DNA of 17,313 nucleotides, taken from positions 1-17,313 of the forward strand of contig JACQED010000437.1 in assembly GCA_016200785.1 (NCBI GenBank), read 5' to 3'. This DNA comes from Chloroflexota bacterium. GTDB taxonomy: Bacteria > Chloroflexota > Anaerolineae > Anaerolineales > JACQED01. The notes under the pieces are model-generated. The model was not told where the DNA came from. It did no database searches and worked only from the letters and a program-made list of their open reading frames with translations. Positions 1-6,294 of the stretch are shown in pieces; position 1 is the first letter of the stretch; every line of letters begins with the position of its first letter. A program made the position numbers and the translations under genes.

Positions 1-70
1 AGGCAGCTCGGTAGCCCGGCGGCCGTCTGTCAGCACGACGTAGAGGGGGGCGAGAGCGAAGGATTCAGCG

Positions 71-418
71 TTACGACCTCACCAGCCACTCTGCCAACCG
101 GCTCTTGATCAGCTGAAGTCTCTCAGGCGCAATTTGGCCTATTGCCCCGAGCAGAATCTCTCCCTGAACTACCGCCAGTCGGCCAATCCGAATAACGCTG
201 GCCACTTTCAGACCGCTCTCGCCAAAGTCCGGATCATCTTCATGGGCGAGTTCGTCAAACCCCGCGATCAGGCGGCTCGTTTGCGAGGAGATCATGCAAA
301 CAAGCCAATCGTCCTATTCTCCCGGCAGCTTGCCAAGCAGAAGAGCAGGCCGCAGTTTCCCCTCTGCCAAATCGGTCTGGGGAAATCGAAATAGGACAAT
401 TTGCCCTGCCTGCTTCAT
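71..418 (-). pseudogene. PemK/MazF-like toxin gene broken by an in-frame TAG
   Basis: Read from the ATG at 418-416 this frame gives a 115-codon PemK/MazF-type ribonuclease toxin. The N-terminal strand reads GQIVLFRFPQTD, then LRPALLLGKLPGE, then a TAG at codon 35 (316-314), then DDWLVCMISSQ and a C-terminal half with GLKVASVIRIGRLAVVQGE and ALGAIGQI-like strands (LLGAIGQI in the sequence). Both sides of the stop are in one frame and make a continuous SH3-like barrel protein, so one substitution (probably TAT or TAC to TAG) explains the break. The ATG overlaps the TGA of the upstream antitoxin as ATGA, the usual coupling of an antitoxin-toxin pair. The 74-codon piece from the internal ATG at 295 lacks the first barrel strands and is unlikely to be active. 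A sequencing error or stop readthrough are the alternatives. Family assignment is from recalled family patterns and is fairly secure. Confidence 0.75.
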
Positions 419-642
419 GCGAACACAACCTTCAAATCAGACGTGGTGTACGTCGGCGTCGCTTCATCTTCCATCCCGTGCATGGCAAGAGCCAGAGACA
501 AGCCTGACCAGTCCCTCTGTTCTCGACGAAGCGTGTCACTTTCCGCCTTCGCTAGAAGGTACTCGACAAAGACAAGTACCTCTGTCTGAAAGGAAGTGGG
601 CAATCTTTGAACGTACTGCTGGATTTTCTCGGTGACAATCAT
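415..642 (-). CDS. DUF2281/VapB-type antitoxin (intact, toxin partner broken)
   Basis: A 75-residue protein beginning MIVTEKIQQYVQRLP and continuing EVLVFVEYLLAKAE, the helical pattern of DUF2281-type antitoxins, which sit upstream of PemK/MazF or PIN toxins. The C-terminal part (SGLSLALAMHGMEDE, then TYTTSDLKVVFA) is the acidic, probably flexible tail that would bind the toxin. A GGAGG lies seven bases upstream of the ATG at 642. The stop overlaps the start of the toxin pseudogene (ATGA). The reading frame shows no damage although the toxin downstream has a premature stop. The upstream TAGAAT at about 690 could be a -10 box but I see no -35 match. Role inferred: binds its toxin and represses its own operon. 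Confidence 0.7.
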   Translation of the reverse strand: MIVTEKIQQYVQRLPTSFQTEVLVFVEYLLAKAESDTLRREQRDWSGLSLALAMHGMEDEATPTYTTSDLKVVFA

Positions 643-1040
643 GCTGGCCTCCTCTCCCAGACGATCAGGTGGGTTGATTGATTCTACCTCACTTTTCCGC
701 TGACGCGCTTTTCGGCGCGAAGTCGAGTTCTGTCTCTCGCCCTATTCCGCCCACCAGCATTTTCCTGCATCCGATGACCCTGCCGGCTGGTGGCGATTGC
801 GAGAGCCGTTGACCGGTAATATCGTCCCCGCCGGCAAGATGCTTCCAGAGGGATTACAGGCCTCAACCTACCCTCGCCTCTATCTCCGAGACTCACCCTC
901 TGCTTTTCTGCTTCTCATCCGGCGGAAGTCGCTTCGCAGTCAGCGATTCCAATTCCGCGCATCCGTCGTTCTCCCCTCCGCTGAACATTGCGCCTGTTTG
1001 AGCAGTCCGGTCAGCGTTTTTGTTCGTGTCAAACGGAAAC
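643..1040. other. Gene-poor stretch between two TA modules
   Basis: About 400 bases with no convincing gene. Short frames on both strands (for example 684-896 and 893-1102 minus, 797-1093 plus) give low-complexity Arg/Ser/Pro-rich products with no recognisable domain and no good ribosome binding site. The minus strand close to 690 holds a possible -10 box for the downstream antitoxin gene. I see no tRNA, repeat array or remnant that I can name. It may be degraded sequence left after earlier insertion and loss. Confidence 0.5.
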
Positions 1041-1069
1041 GAAAAAGCCGCAGGTATCAACCCTGCGGC
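1041..1069 (-). terminator. Rho-independent terminator after the second TA module
   Basis: On the minus strand a perfect 8-bp stem, GCCGCAGG pairing with CCTGCGGC (1062-1069 and 1047-1054), encloses a 7-base loop and is followed at once by TTTTTC. It starts five bases after the stop of the vapC remnant, so it ends this antitoxin-toxin transcript. Confidence 0.8.
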
Positions 1070-1073
1070 CTCT

Positions 1074-1180
1074 CTACCGCGCTTCGAGTTTGAGCCTTTC
1101 AACTTCGTTCAAGTGAGCGTCGCGGCTGATGAGTACCAGATCGTGCTGCAACGCATGTCCAGCAAGTATCTACCGCTCAT
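1074..1180 (-). pseudogene. VapC (PIN-domain) toxin remnant with internal deletion
   Basis: Two ends of a PIN toxin are joined without the middle. From the ATG at 1180-1178 (overlapping the antitoxin stop by 11 bases) the frame reads MSGRYLLD, the usual VapC start with its first acidic residue. Right after this, in another frame, comes GHALQHDLVLISRDAHLNEV followed by ERLKLEAR and a TAG at 1074-1076, which is the typical VapC C-terminus (the S/T-RD-x-HF-type motif). The whole remnant is 107 bp against about 400 bp for a normal vapC, so roughly 290 bp are missing, with the junction near 1154-1160. The central glutamate and aspartate of the active site are lost, so no toxin can be made. The terminator right behind it is still present. 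Confidence 0.75.
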
Positions 1181-1397
1181 TCAGGTCAACCTGTCCGCAC
1201 CCCGTCTCAATCGCCTGGCGCATCAGTCGCAAGTCATCGAGCGGGATAAAGCCCGCGAAGCGCAGCAATTGCTTGCCCGATACCCCGCGCCGGACAGAAG
1301 CCCTCAGAGTCTGCACGAATTCCAACACCTGCCGTTGCAGGTCGTCGGGGAGCGTCGTCAACTGCTCAACCACCGTAGTGATGACCGCATTGTTCAT
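1170..1397 (-). CDS. VapB-like antitoxin (intact, toxin partner deleted)
   Basis: A 75-residue helical protein, MNNAVITTVVEQLTTLPDDL, then QRQVLEFVQTL, then GKQLLRFAGFIPLDDLRL and an acidic end QVDLNER. This is the pattern of DUF2281-like antitoxins found in front of VapC genes. I chose the ATG at 1397 because GGGAGG lies six bases upstream; the longer frame would need a TTG at 1415 that lies at the promoter. The 3' end overlaps the start of the vapC remnant by 11 bases. It resembles the antitoxin at 415-642 in layout (helix, LP-D/S-L-Q-x-E/Q-VL-x-FV) so the two are probably distant members of one family. Confidence 0.7.
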   Translation of the reverse strand: MNNAVITTVVEQLTTLPDDLQRQVLEFVQTLRASVRRGVSGKQLLRFAGFIPLDDLRLMRQAIETGCGQVDLNER

Positions 1398-1402
1398 TTC
1401 GA

Positions 1403-1420
1403 CCTCCCGCGCCAATCATA
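1403..1420 (-). promoter_or_regulatory. Extended -10 promoter and RBS of the second antitoxin gene
   Basis: The minus strand has TGGTATGAT (-10 hexamer at 1420-1415 with a TGn extension), about 17 bases before the ATG at 1397. The -35 position 17 bases further up is poor (TCGCCC). The GGAGG ribosome binding site at 1407-1403 would lie almost at the transcript start, giving a very short leader. Confidence 0.45.
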
Positions 1421-1481
1421 CCACCAGATTCGAGAGAGGGCGAATTCAAGTCGCATCCGCTTTTCCGCTTCGTATTCGCCG

Positions 1482-1520
1482 CCACAAACAAAAGAAGCCG
1501 CCGAGTCTCTCGCTCCGCGG
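1482..1520 (-). terminator. Probable terminator downstream of pckA
   Basis: On the minus strand CCGCGGAG (1520-1513) pairs with CTCGGCGG (1505-1498), eight positions with one G-G mismatch, around a 7-base loop. It is followed by CTTCTTTTGTTTG, a T-rich tail. It lies about 50 bases after the pckA stop. Confidence 0.45.
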
Positions 1521-1532
1521 TCTCCCTACGAT

Positions 1533-1567
1533 GTTTGGAGTTTGGATTTTGTAGTTTGGGCTTTGGC
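1533..1567. repeat. Heptanucleotide array, GTTTGGA type, five units
   Basis: Five head-to-tail 7-bp units in perfect phase: GTTTGGA, GTTTGGA, TTTTGTA, GTTTGGG, CTTTGGC. The array ends three bases before the pckA stop codon. It is one of several degenerate heptamer arrays in the window with different unit sequences. Confidence 0.7.
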
Positions 1568-1570
1568 CCC

Positions 1571-3211
1571 TCACACCCTCGGCCCCGCCGCCTTCACCTC
1601 CTCCGACGTCTCGCTCTCGAACTTCTTGAAGTTGTCCACGAACCGAAACGCCAACTGCCGATACTTGTCCATGTAGGCTTCTTGACTCGGCCACGACGAT
1701 GCCGGGTTCAACACGTCCGCCGGGACGCCGTCGCAAGTCTGGGGAACTTGGAAGCCGAAGATGGGATCGGCGGTGTATTCGACGGCGTCCAGTTTGCCGC
1801 TGAGGACGGCGTTGAGGAGCGCGCGGGTGTAGCCGATGCTGATGCGCTTGCCAATGCCATACGGGCCGCCGCTCCAGCCGGTGTTGACCAGCCAGCAGTT
1901 CACGCCGTAGCGGGCGATCTTGCGCTTGAGCAGGTCGGCGTAGAATGAGGGGTGATGCACCATGAACGGCGCGCCAAAGCACGTGCTGAAGGTGATCTGC
2001 GGCTCTTTGCCCACGCCGACTTCAGTGCCGGCGATTTTCGAAGTGTAGCCGGAGATGAACTGGTAGAGGGCCTGATCGGGCGTGAGGCGGGCAATCGGCG
2101 GCATGACGCCTGAAGCGTCGCAGGTGAGCAGGACGATGTTCTTCGGATGCCCGGCCATCTTTTCCGGCACGGCGTTATCAATGTATTCGAGCGGGTACGA
2201 GGCGCGGGTGTTCTCGGTGAACGTCTCGTCGTCGAGATCGATCAGCCGCGTGACCGGGTCGAAGACGACGTTTTCGAGGATCGTGCCGAACATGCGCGTG
2301 CAGGCGTAGATTTGCGGCTCGGCGGTCGGGGAGAGGTGGATGACTTTGGCGTAGCACCCGCCCTCGAAGTTGAACACGCCGTCGTCGCTCCAGCCGTGCT
2401 CGTCGTCGCCGATCAGCCGCCGTTGTGGGTCGGCGGAGAGCGTGGTCTTGCCCGTGCCGGAGAGGCCGAAGAAAATCGCCACGTCGCCGTCTTTGCCCAC
2501 GTTGGCCGAGCAGTGCATCGGCATGATGCCTTCGAGCGGCAGGAGGTAGTTAAGAACGGTGAAGACGGATTTCTTGACCTCGCCGGCGTAGGCCGTGTTG
2601 CCGATGACGCACAGGCGTTGGGCGAAGTTGAGGGCGATGAAAGTGTTCGACGCCGTGCCGTCAATCCCCGGCAAGCCCTGAAACGACGGGACGGCGACGA
2701 CGGTAAAGTCGGGCACGTGCCGCCGATATTCTTCGTTCGTCTTCGGCAGGAGGAACATGTTGCGGGCGAAGAAGGCGTGCCAGGCTTTCTCGGCGATGAT
2801 GCGGATGGGCATCCGGTGCGCCGGGTCGGCGCCGACGTAACAATCCTGCACGAACAGGTCGCGGCCCTGGAGGAAGCCCTGCAAGCGGCCCCACAGGTCG
2901 TCGAACTTATCTGGGTTGAAGGGCCGGTTGTACTGTCCCCACCACACGTGCTCCTCGGTCGTCGCTTCTTTGACGATGAACTTGTCGGTGGCGGCGCGGG
3001 AGGTGTTCCTGCCGGTGCTGGCGACGATCGGCCCGAGGCGCGAGATGCGCGCCTCGCCCCGGAAGACGATCTCCTCGACCAGCGCCTCGGCGGGCAGGTT
3101 CCAGTACACCTTGCGGAGATTGGTCAGGCCGAGCGATTCGAGGCCGTAGTCGCTCTTCAGTGCAGCGGCTTCGGTTTCAGCGGGCGTTCGGATATTCAGC
3201 AGATTATTCAT
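1571..3211 (-). CDS. pckA: Phosphoenolpyruvate carboxykinase (ATP)
   Basis: Converts oxaloacetate and ATP to PEP, ADP and CO2, the first committed step of gluconeogenesis, in the cytosol. The 546-residue protein has the family's usual length. Visible hallmarks are the substrate loop TGRNTSRAATDKF (residues 66-78), YAGEVKK (208-214) with metal and substrate ligands, MHCSAN with H233, the P-loop GLSGTGKTTLS (249-259) and LIGDDEHGW (266-274) with the metal-binding aspartate pair. The substrate loop differs from the common TGRSPKDKF but keeps Arg and the DKF. Start: ATG at 3211 with GAGAGA upstream; a TTG at 3241 would add ten residues and has no support. The aminotransferase upstream on the same strand supplies oxaloacetate from aspartate, a plausible functional pair. 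Identification is secure; in some bacteria the enzyme also runs in the carboxylating direction. Confidence 0.97.
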   Translation of the reverse strand: MNNLLNIRTPAETEAAALKSDYGLESLGLTNLRKVYWNLPAEALVEEIVFRGEARISRLGPIVASTGRNTSRAATDKFIVKEATTEEHVWWGQYNRPFNPDKFDDLWGRLQGFLQGRDLFVQDCYVGADPAHRMPIRIIAEKAWHAFFARNMFLLPKTNEEYRRHVPDFTVVAVPSFQGLPGIDGTASNTFIALNFAQRLCVIGNTAYAGEVKKSVFTVLNYLLPLEGIMPMHCSANVGKDGDVAIFFGLSGTGKTTLSADPQRRLIGDDEHGWSDDGVFNFEGGCYAKVIHLSPTAEPQIYACTRMFGTILENVVFDPVTRLIDLDDETFTENTRASYPLEYIDNAVPEKMAGHPKNIVLLTCDASGVMPPIARLTPDQALYQFISGYTSKIAGTEVGVGKEPQITFSTCFGAPFMVHHPSFYADLLKRKIARYGVNCWLVNTGWSGGPYGIGKRISIGYTRALLNAVLSGKLDAVEYTADPIFGFQVPQTCDGVPADVLNPASSWPSQEAYMDKYRQLAFRFVDNFKKFESETSEEVKAAGPRV

Positions 3212-3261
3212 GGTGCAATCTCTCTTCGTCACGGCCTTCAAGGGTGCGTCTGAGAACCCCT

Positions 3262-3332
3262 AACCACAAAGGCACTAAGACACAAAGTTCACCAGGTTTT
3301 CCTTCGTGTTCTTCGTTTCCTTTTCTACATCC
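3262..3332. repeat. REP-like element made of octamers (CACAAAGR type)
   Basis: In the gap between the aminotransferase gene and pckA, three octamers follow one another, CACAAAGG, CACTAAGA, CACAAAGT (3265-3288). After a short core containing CACCAGG comes a region in the opposite sense (CCTTCGTG, TTCTTCGT). The layout (octamers, CACCAGG core, inverted octamers) is the same as in the element at 15161-15229, which uses CGCGAAGA as its unit. Confidence 0.6.
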
Positions 3333-3375
3333 AATCCCTCACTAACTTCCGGTCGCCGACGTAGATTTCGTTTGG

Positions 3376-4542
3376 CTAGTTGGGATCGAGCGCCCACTTC
3401 ATCCGGGCGACGCCTTCGGTGATGTCTTTGATCGTCCCGGTGAAACTCAGCCGCAGATGGCCCTCCATGCCGAACTCCTTCCCCGGCACGGTGACGACGA
3501 GCGCTTTCTTCAGCAGGAAATTGGACAACTCGACCGAGCCTTTGCCGTAGGCGCGGAAGTCGGGGAAGCAATAGAACGATCCGCCCGGCTTGACGACCTT
3601 GACGCCGGTGAACGACTCGAGTTCCTGTATCATCACGTCCCGGTTATTCTCCATCGTGAGCCGCAAACCTTCGACCAGGCCTTGCAGGCCGTTCAGCGCG
3701 CCCTCGGCGGCGGCTTGCAAGATAACCGAGGCGCACGAGGTCGTCTGCGCCTGGACGTTCGTCATCACTTCGACGATCGGCGCGGGGGCCACCGCCCAGC
3801 CGATGCGGAAGCCGGTCATCCCGTACAGCTTGGAGATGCCGTTGACGACGATGACCTTCGTGGACTCGATGTCCTTCTCGGTGAACTTGTAGCACGAAAC
3901 CAGCTGCTGGCCGTCGAAGATCAACTTGTGGTAGATGTCGTCCATGATCAGGTAGATGCCCTTCCGTTCGCAGAAGTCTACGACTCCGGCGACGAAGGAC
4001 TCGGGATAGACGACACCCGACGGGTTGTTCGGGCTGTTGACGAGGATCGCTTTGGTGGACGAACTGACGGCTTCCTCGATCTCACTCAGCCTCGGCGCGA
4101 AACCGCCATCCTCCGGCGTGACGACGACCGGAACGCCATAGCACATCTTGATCATCTCCGGATAACTCACCCAGTACGGCGCGAGGACGATCACTTCGTC
4201 CTGTGGGTTGAGCAGGGCGTAGAGCAGATTGAAGACAGCCTGCTTCGCGCCGGAGGAGACGATCACGTTCTCCGGCTTCGCGATCTTGTCGTAGTTCTCT
4301 TCGGTGTACCGGACGATCGCCTTTTTCAGCGACGGGATGCCATCCGACGGCGAGTATTTGATGTCGCCGCTCGACAGCCGCGCCGCCGAAGCCAGGATGG
4401 CGTTCAGCGGGGCTTTGTTCTTCGGCTCGCCGCCGCCGAGGTGAATGACCGCTTGCCCTCTCTCCCTTAATGAATTGGCCTCCTCATTGAGTTTGAGAGT
4501 CGGCGATTCGGCGATGGATTTGGCAAGTTGACTCAGACTCAT
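3376..4542 (-). CDS. PLP-dependent aminotransferase, class I/II (aspartate type)
   Basis: A 388-residue fold-type I aminotransferase. Visible are YSPSDGIPSLKKAI (63-76), NSPNNPSG (169-176, cofactor contacts), MDDIY with D201/Y204, the Schiff-base lysine K238 in NGISKLYGMTGFRIGW, the phosphate-binding R246, and the C-terminal substrate arginine in HLRLSFTGT. These match the aspartate aminotransferase Ib group, which swaps amino groups between aspartate and 2-oxoglutarate; some members prefer other amino acids, so the exact substrate is open. AAGAGGAG stands seven bases before the ATG at 4542, making the start secure. The gene lies 164 bases upstream of pckA, same strand; the gap contains a REP-like element. 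The product oxaloacetate is the PckA substrate, which suggests amino-acid-fed gluconeogenesis. Confidence 0.9.
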   Translation of the reverse strand: MSLSQLAKSIAESPTLKLNEEANSLRERGQAVIHLGGGEPKNKAPLNAILASAARLSSGDIKYSPSDGIPSLKKAIVRYTEENYDKIAKPENVIVSSGAKQAVFNLLYALLNPQDEVIVLAPYWVSYPEMIKMCYGVPVVVTPEDGGFAPRLSEIEEAVSSSTKAILVNSPNNPSGVVYPESFVAGVVDFCERKGIYLIMDDIYHKLIFDGQQLVSCYKFTEKDIESTKVIVVNGISKLYGMTGFRIGWAVAPAPIVEVMTNVQAQTTSCASVILQAAAEGALNGLQGLVEGLRLTMENNRDVMIQELESFTGVKVVKPGGSFYCFPDFRAYGKGSVELSNFLLKKALVVTVPGKEFGMEGHLRLSFTGTIKDITEGVARMKWALDPN

Positions 4543-4679
4543 AAGTTGCTCCTCTTGCGCAGGACGCGACAGAACGATAGCCGAGTCCGGGCAGCCCGCT
4601 GTCTCGACCGGGCCTGTCCTACAGGGAGCATCTTGTCTATTCTTTTGAGTTGTGTGTAGTGATGATCGTTACGGAATCG

Positions 4680-5765
4680 TTAAGACAATCGAGGGGATTC
4701 GAGGGCCGGACGATTCCTGAGTTGCCCGCATCCCGCCGCAATGTCAATCCCTCGCCGCACACGGATGGTGCAAGGGATGCCTGCCTCTTCGAGGCTGAGC
4801 TTGAACGCGGCGGCGCGTTCGCGGGTGGAGGTGGCCCCGGCATAGTCCTGCGTCGGGTTGAGCGGGATGACGTTGACGTGCGTCAGCGGGCGGAGGGGAG
4901 CGATCAACTTGGCGAGGGCGTGGGCCTGCTTCGGCGTGTCGTTGACGTTCTGGATCAGCGCCCATTCGAAGGAGAGTCTGCGGCGGGTGGTCTCGACGTA
5001 TTTGTGGCAAGCCAGCATAAGGACGGAAAGAGGATAGCGTTTGTTGACCGGAAGGAGTTCGGTGCGCAGATCGTCGGTCGCCGCATGGAGCGACACGGCG
5101 AGGTTGATCTGACGATGCTCGGCAGCGAAGCGTTCGATCATCGGCACGAGGCCGACGGTTGACACTGTGAATCGTCGTTCGCCGAAGTTGAAGCCCTGCG
5201 GGTCAGACAGGCGGCCAATGGCCTCCATCGTCGCCTCGTAGTTGTGGAAAGGCTCGCCCATGCCCATGAGGACGACGTTGGTTAAACCCTCACCCCCGGC
5301 CCCTCTCCTTTTGGGAGAGGGGTGAGGGGCGAGGGCCCTCTCGAACCACAAAACCTGCTCGACGATCTCCCCCGCGGTCAGATGCCGGTCGAAGCCCATC
5401 TGCCCGGTGGCGCAGAAGACACAGCCCATCGCACAACCCGCCTGAGTCGAGATGCACGCCGTCCGCCGTTTATCATAGCGCATCAGCACGCTCTCAATTT
5501 GCCGGCCATCGGGCAGGCGGAAGAGAATCTTGTGCGTCCCGCCGTCATTCGAGCGTAGGTCGACGATAGGGGTGAGTGAGTTGAATGAGAATTCGGCGGC
5601 GAGTTTTTCGCGAAGGGGTTTCGGGAGATTCTTCATCGCCGCAGGCGAGTCGGCGAGACGGACGTAAAGCCAGTTCCAGATTTGTTCGGTGCGGAATGGA
5701 GGCTCGCCCCACTCGGAGAGGCGCGCGGCGAAGGCGGCGCGGGTGAGGTCGAAAACTGAAATCAT
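4680..5765 (-). CDS. rlmN: 23S rRNA (adenine2503-C2)/tRNA methyltransferase RlmN, with in-frame repeat insertion
   Basis: A radical SAM enzyme that methylates C2 of A2503 in 23S rRNA and, in some bacteria, A37 of tRNAs. The 361-residue protein has the cluster motif CAMGCVFC (C111, C115, C118), the general base E91 in QIESVLM, the GMGEP motif (168-172), VSLHA, and the catalytic methyl-carrying cysteine C346 in AGCGQL. Residues 146-160 (APHPSPKRRGAGGEG) do not belong to the family; they are encoded by a palindromic repeat at 5287-5329 in a loop just before TNVVLMGMGEP. The frame is kept, so the enzyme is probably functional. The ATG at 5765 lies nine bases after the stop of the TPR gene, so it is the last gene of the operon starting at 7824. 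Its ribosome binding site is weak (GCGGG). Identification is secure. Confidence 0.96.
   Translation of the reverse strand: MISVFDLTRAAFAARLSEWGEPPFRTEQIWNWLYVRLADSPAAMKNLPKPLREKLAAEFSFNSLTPIVDLRSNDGGTHKILFRLPDGRQIESVLMRYDKRRTACISTQAGCAMGCVFCATGQMGFDRHLTAGEIVEQVLWFERALAPHPSPKRRGAGGEGLTNVVLMGMGEPFHNYEATMEAIGRLSDPQGFNFGERRFTVSTVGLVPMIERFAAEHRQINLAVSLHAATDDLRTELLPVNKRYPLSVLMLACHKYVETTRRRLSFEWALIQNVNDTPKQAHALAKLIAPLRPLTHVNVIPLNPTQDYAGATSTRERAAAFKLSLEEAGIPCTIRVRRGIDIAAGCGQLRNRPALESPRLS
5287..5329. repeat. Palindromic GC-rich repeat inside rlmN
   Basis: On the plus strand CCCTCACC (5287-5294) and CCCCTCTCC (5300-5308) are mirrored by GGAGAGGGG (5314-5322) and GGTGAGGG (5321-5328), a long double-arm palindrome with a T-rich loop. 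This resembles a widespread CCCTCACC...CCCTCTCC type of intergenic REP-like element, here translated as part of RlmN. Confidence 0.75.
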
Positions 5766-5774
5766 TTGAACCCG

Positions 5775-6254
5775 CTATGCATCTCCCAATTCCTTCAACT
5801 TCTCCTTGATCGGCTGTGAGCCGGGTTCGAGGTTGAGCGCGGCGAGGTAGTCGGCCCGGGCGCGCGCCACGTCGCCCATGCTTTTGTAGGTATTGCCGCG
5901 ATGGACCAGCGCCTGGGCCGAGTCGGGTTCGGCGGCGAGGGCGCGGTCGAAGTCGGCGATGGCCTGCGCGTGCCGACCTCCGTTGGCGTTGATGCGTCCG
6001 CGCGAGATCAGCAGGGAGTGGTCTTTGGGCGCGAGATTAATTGCCCGATTAATCGCCGCCAGCGCGTCGCCGTGCTGACCGAGTTTGCTGAACAGCCGGG
6101 CGCGGTACGAGTGACAGCGCGCCGCTGTCTTCGGCAGGTCGGTCGCGATCTGATCCAGTTCGGAGAGCATTTGCTGGATGCGCGGCACGTCGGCCTCGGT
6201 GAAGGAGGCGATGACCATTTCTACGTCGCGGAAGAAGATGTCGGTGCCGGCCAT
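5775..6254 (-). CDS. TPR-repeat protein
   Basis: A 159-residue soluble protein with about three tetratricopeptide repeats. The recognisable ones are ALAAINRAINLAPKDHSLLI (about 64-83), AIADFDRALAAEPDSAQALV (96-115) and ARADYLAALNLEPGSQPI (130-147), each with the small-residue and proline pattern of TPR helices. The N-terminus is a further helical pair. No enzyme motif, signal peptide or membrane segment is seen, so it is a protein-binding scaffold of unknown partner. It lies in the operon between a HAD phosphatase (40-base gap) and rlmN (9-base gap). The ATG at 6254 has no ribosome binding site because a GATTGCA heptamer array fills that place; an ATG at 6218 is a possible alternative. Confidence 0.8.
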   Translation of the reverse strand: MAGTDIFFRDVEMVIASFTEADVPRIQQMLSELDQIATDLPKTAARCHSYRARLFSKLGQHGDALAAINRAINLAPKDHSLLISRGRINANGGRHAQAIADFDRALAAEPDSAQALVHRGNTYKSMGDVARARADYLAALNLEPGSQPIKEKLKELGDA

Positions 6255-6256
6255 TG

Positions 6257-6277
6257 GATTGCAGATTGCAGATTGAA
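6257..6277. repeat. Heptanucleotide array, GATTGCA type, three units
   Basis: Three adjacent 7-bp units, GATTGCA, GATTGCA, GATTGAA, fill most of the 40-base gap between the HAD-IIA gene and the TPR gene. They occupy the position where the TPR gene should have its ribosome binding site. Confidence 0.65.
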
Positions 6278-6294
6278 AATCGCGGGAGCACCCT

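Noticed and set aside
1..70. Open minus-strand frame reading AESFALAPLYVVLTDGRR to the window edge
   Set aside because: No start codon with a ribosome binding site after the upstream TGA, and too short to name; could be the edge of a real gene but cannot be supported.
2147..3253. Plus-strand 368-codon open frame opposite pckA
   Set aside because: Antisense of a clear pckA; Val/Gly/Arg/Asp-rich composition is the usual mirror of a GC-rich gene, with no domain.
3457..4470. Plus-strand 337-codon frame opposite the aminotransferase gene
   Set aside because: Shadow of the minus-strand gene; Asp/Arg/Val-rich with no motif or ribosome binding site.
4561..4640. GC-rich partial palindromes upstream of the aminotransferase gene (CGGGCTGCCCG, GCCCG/CGGGC)
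   Set aside because: They look like a REP-like fragment but the pairing is short and no second copy is seen in the window.
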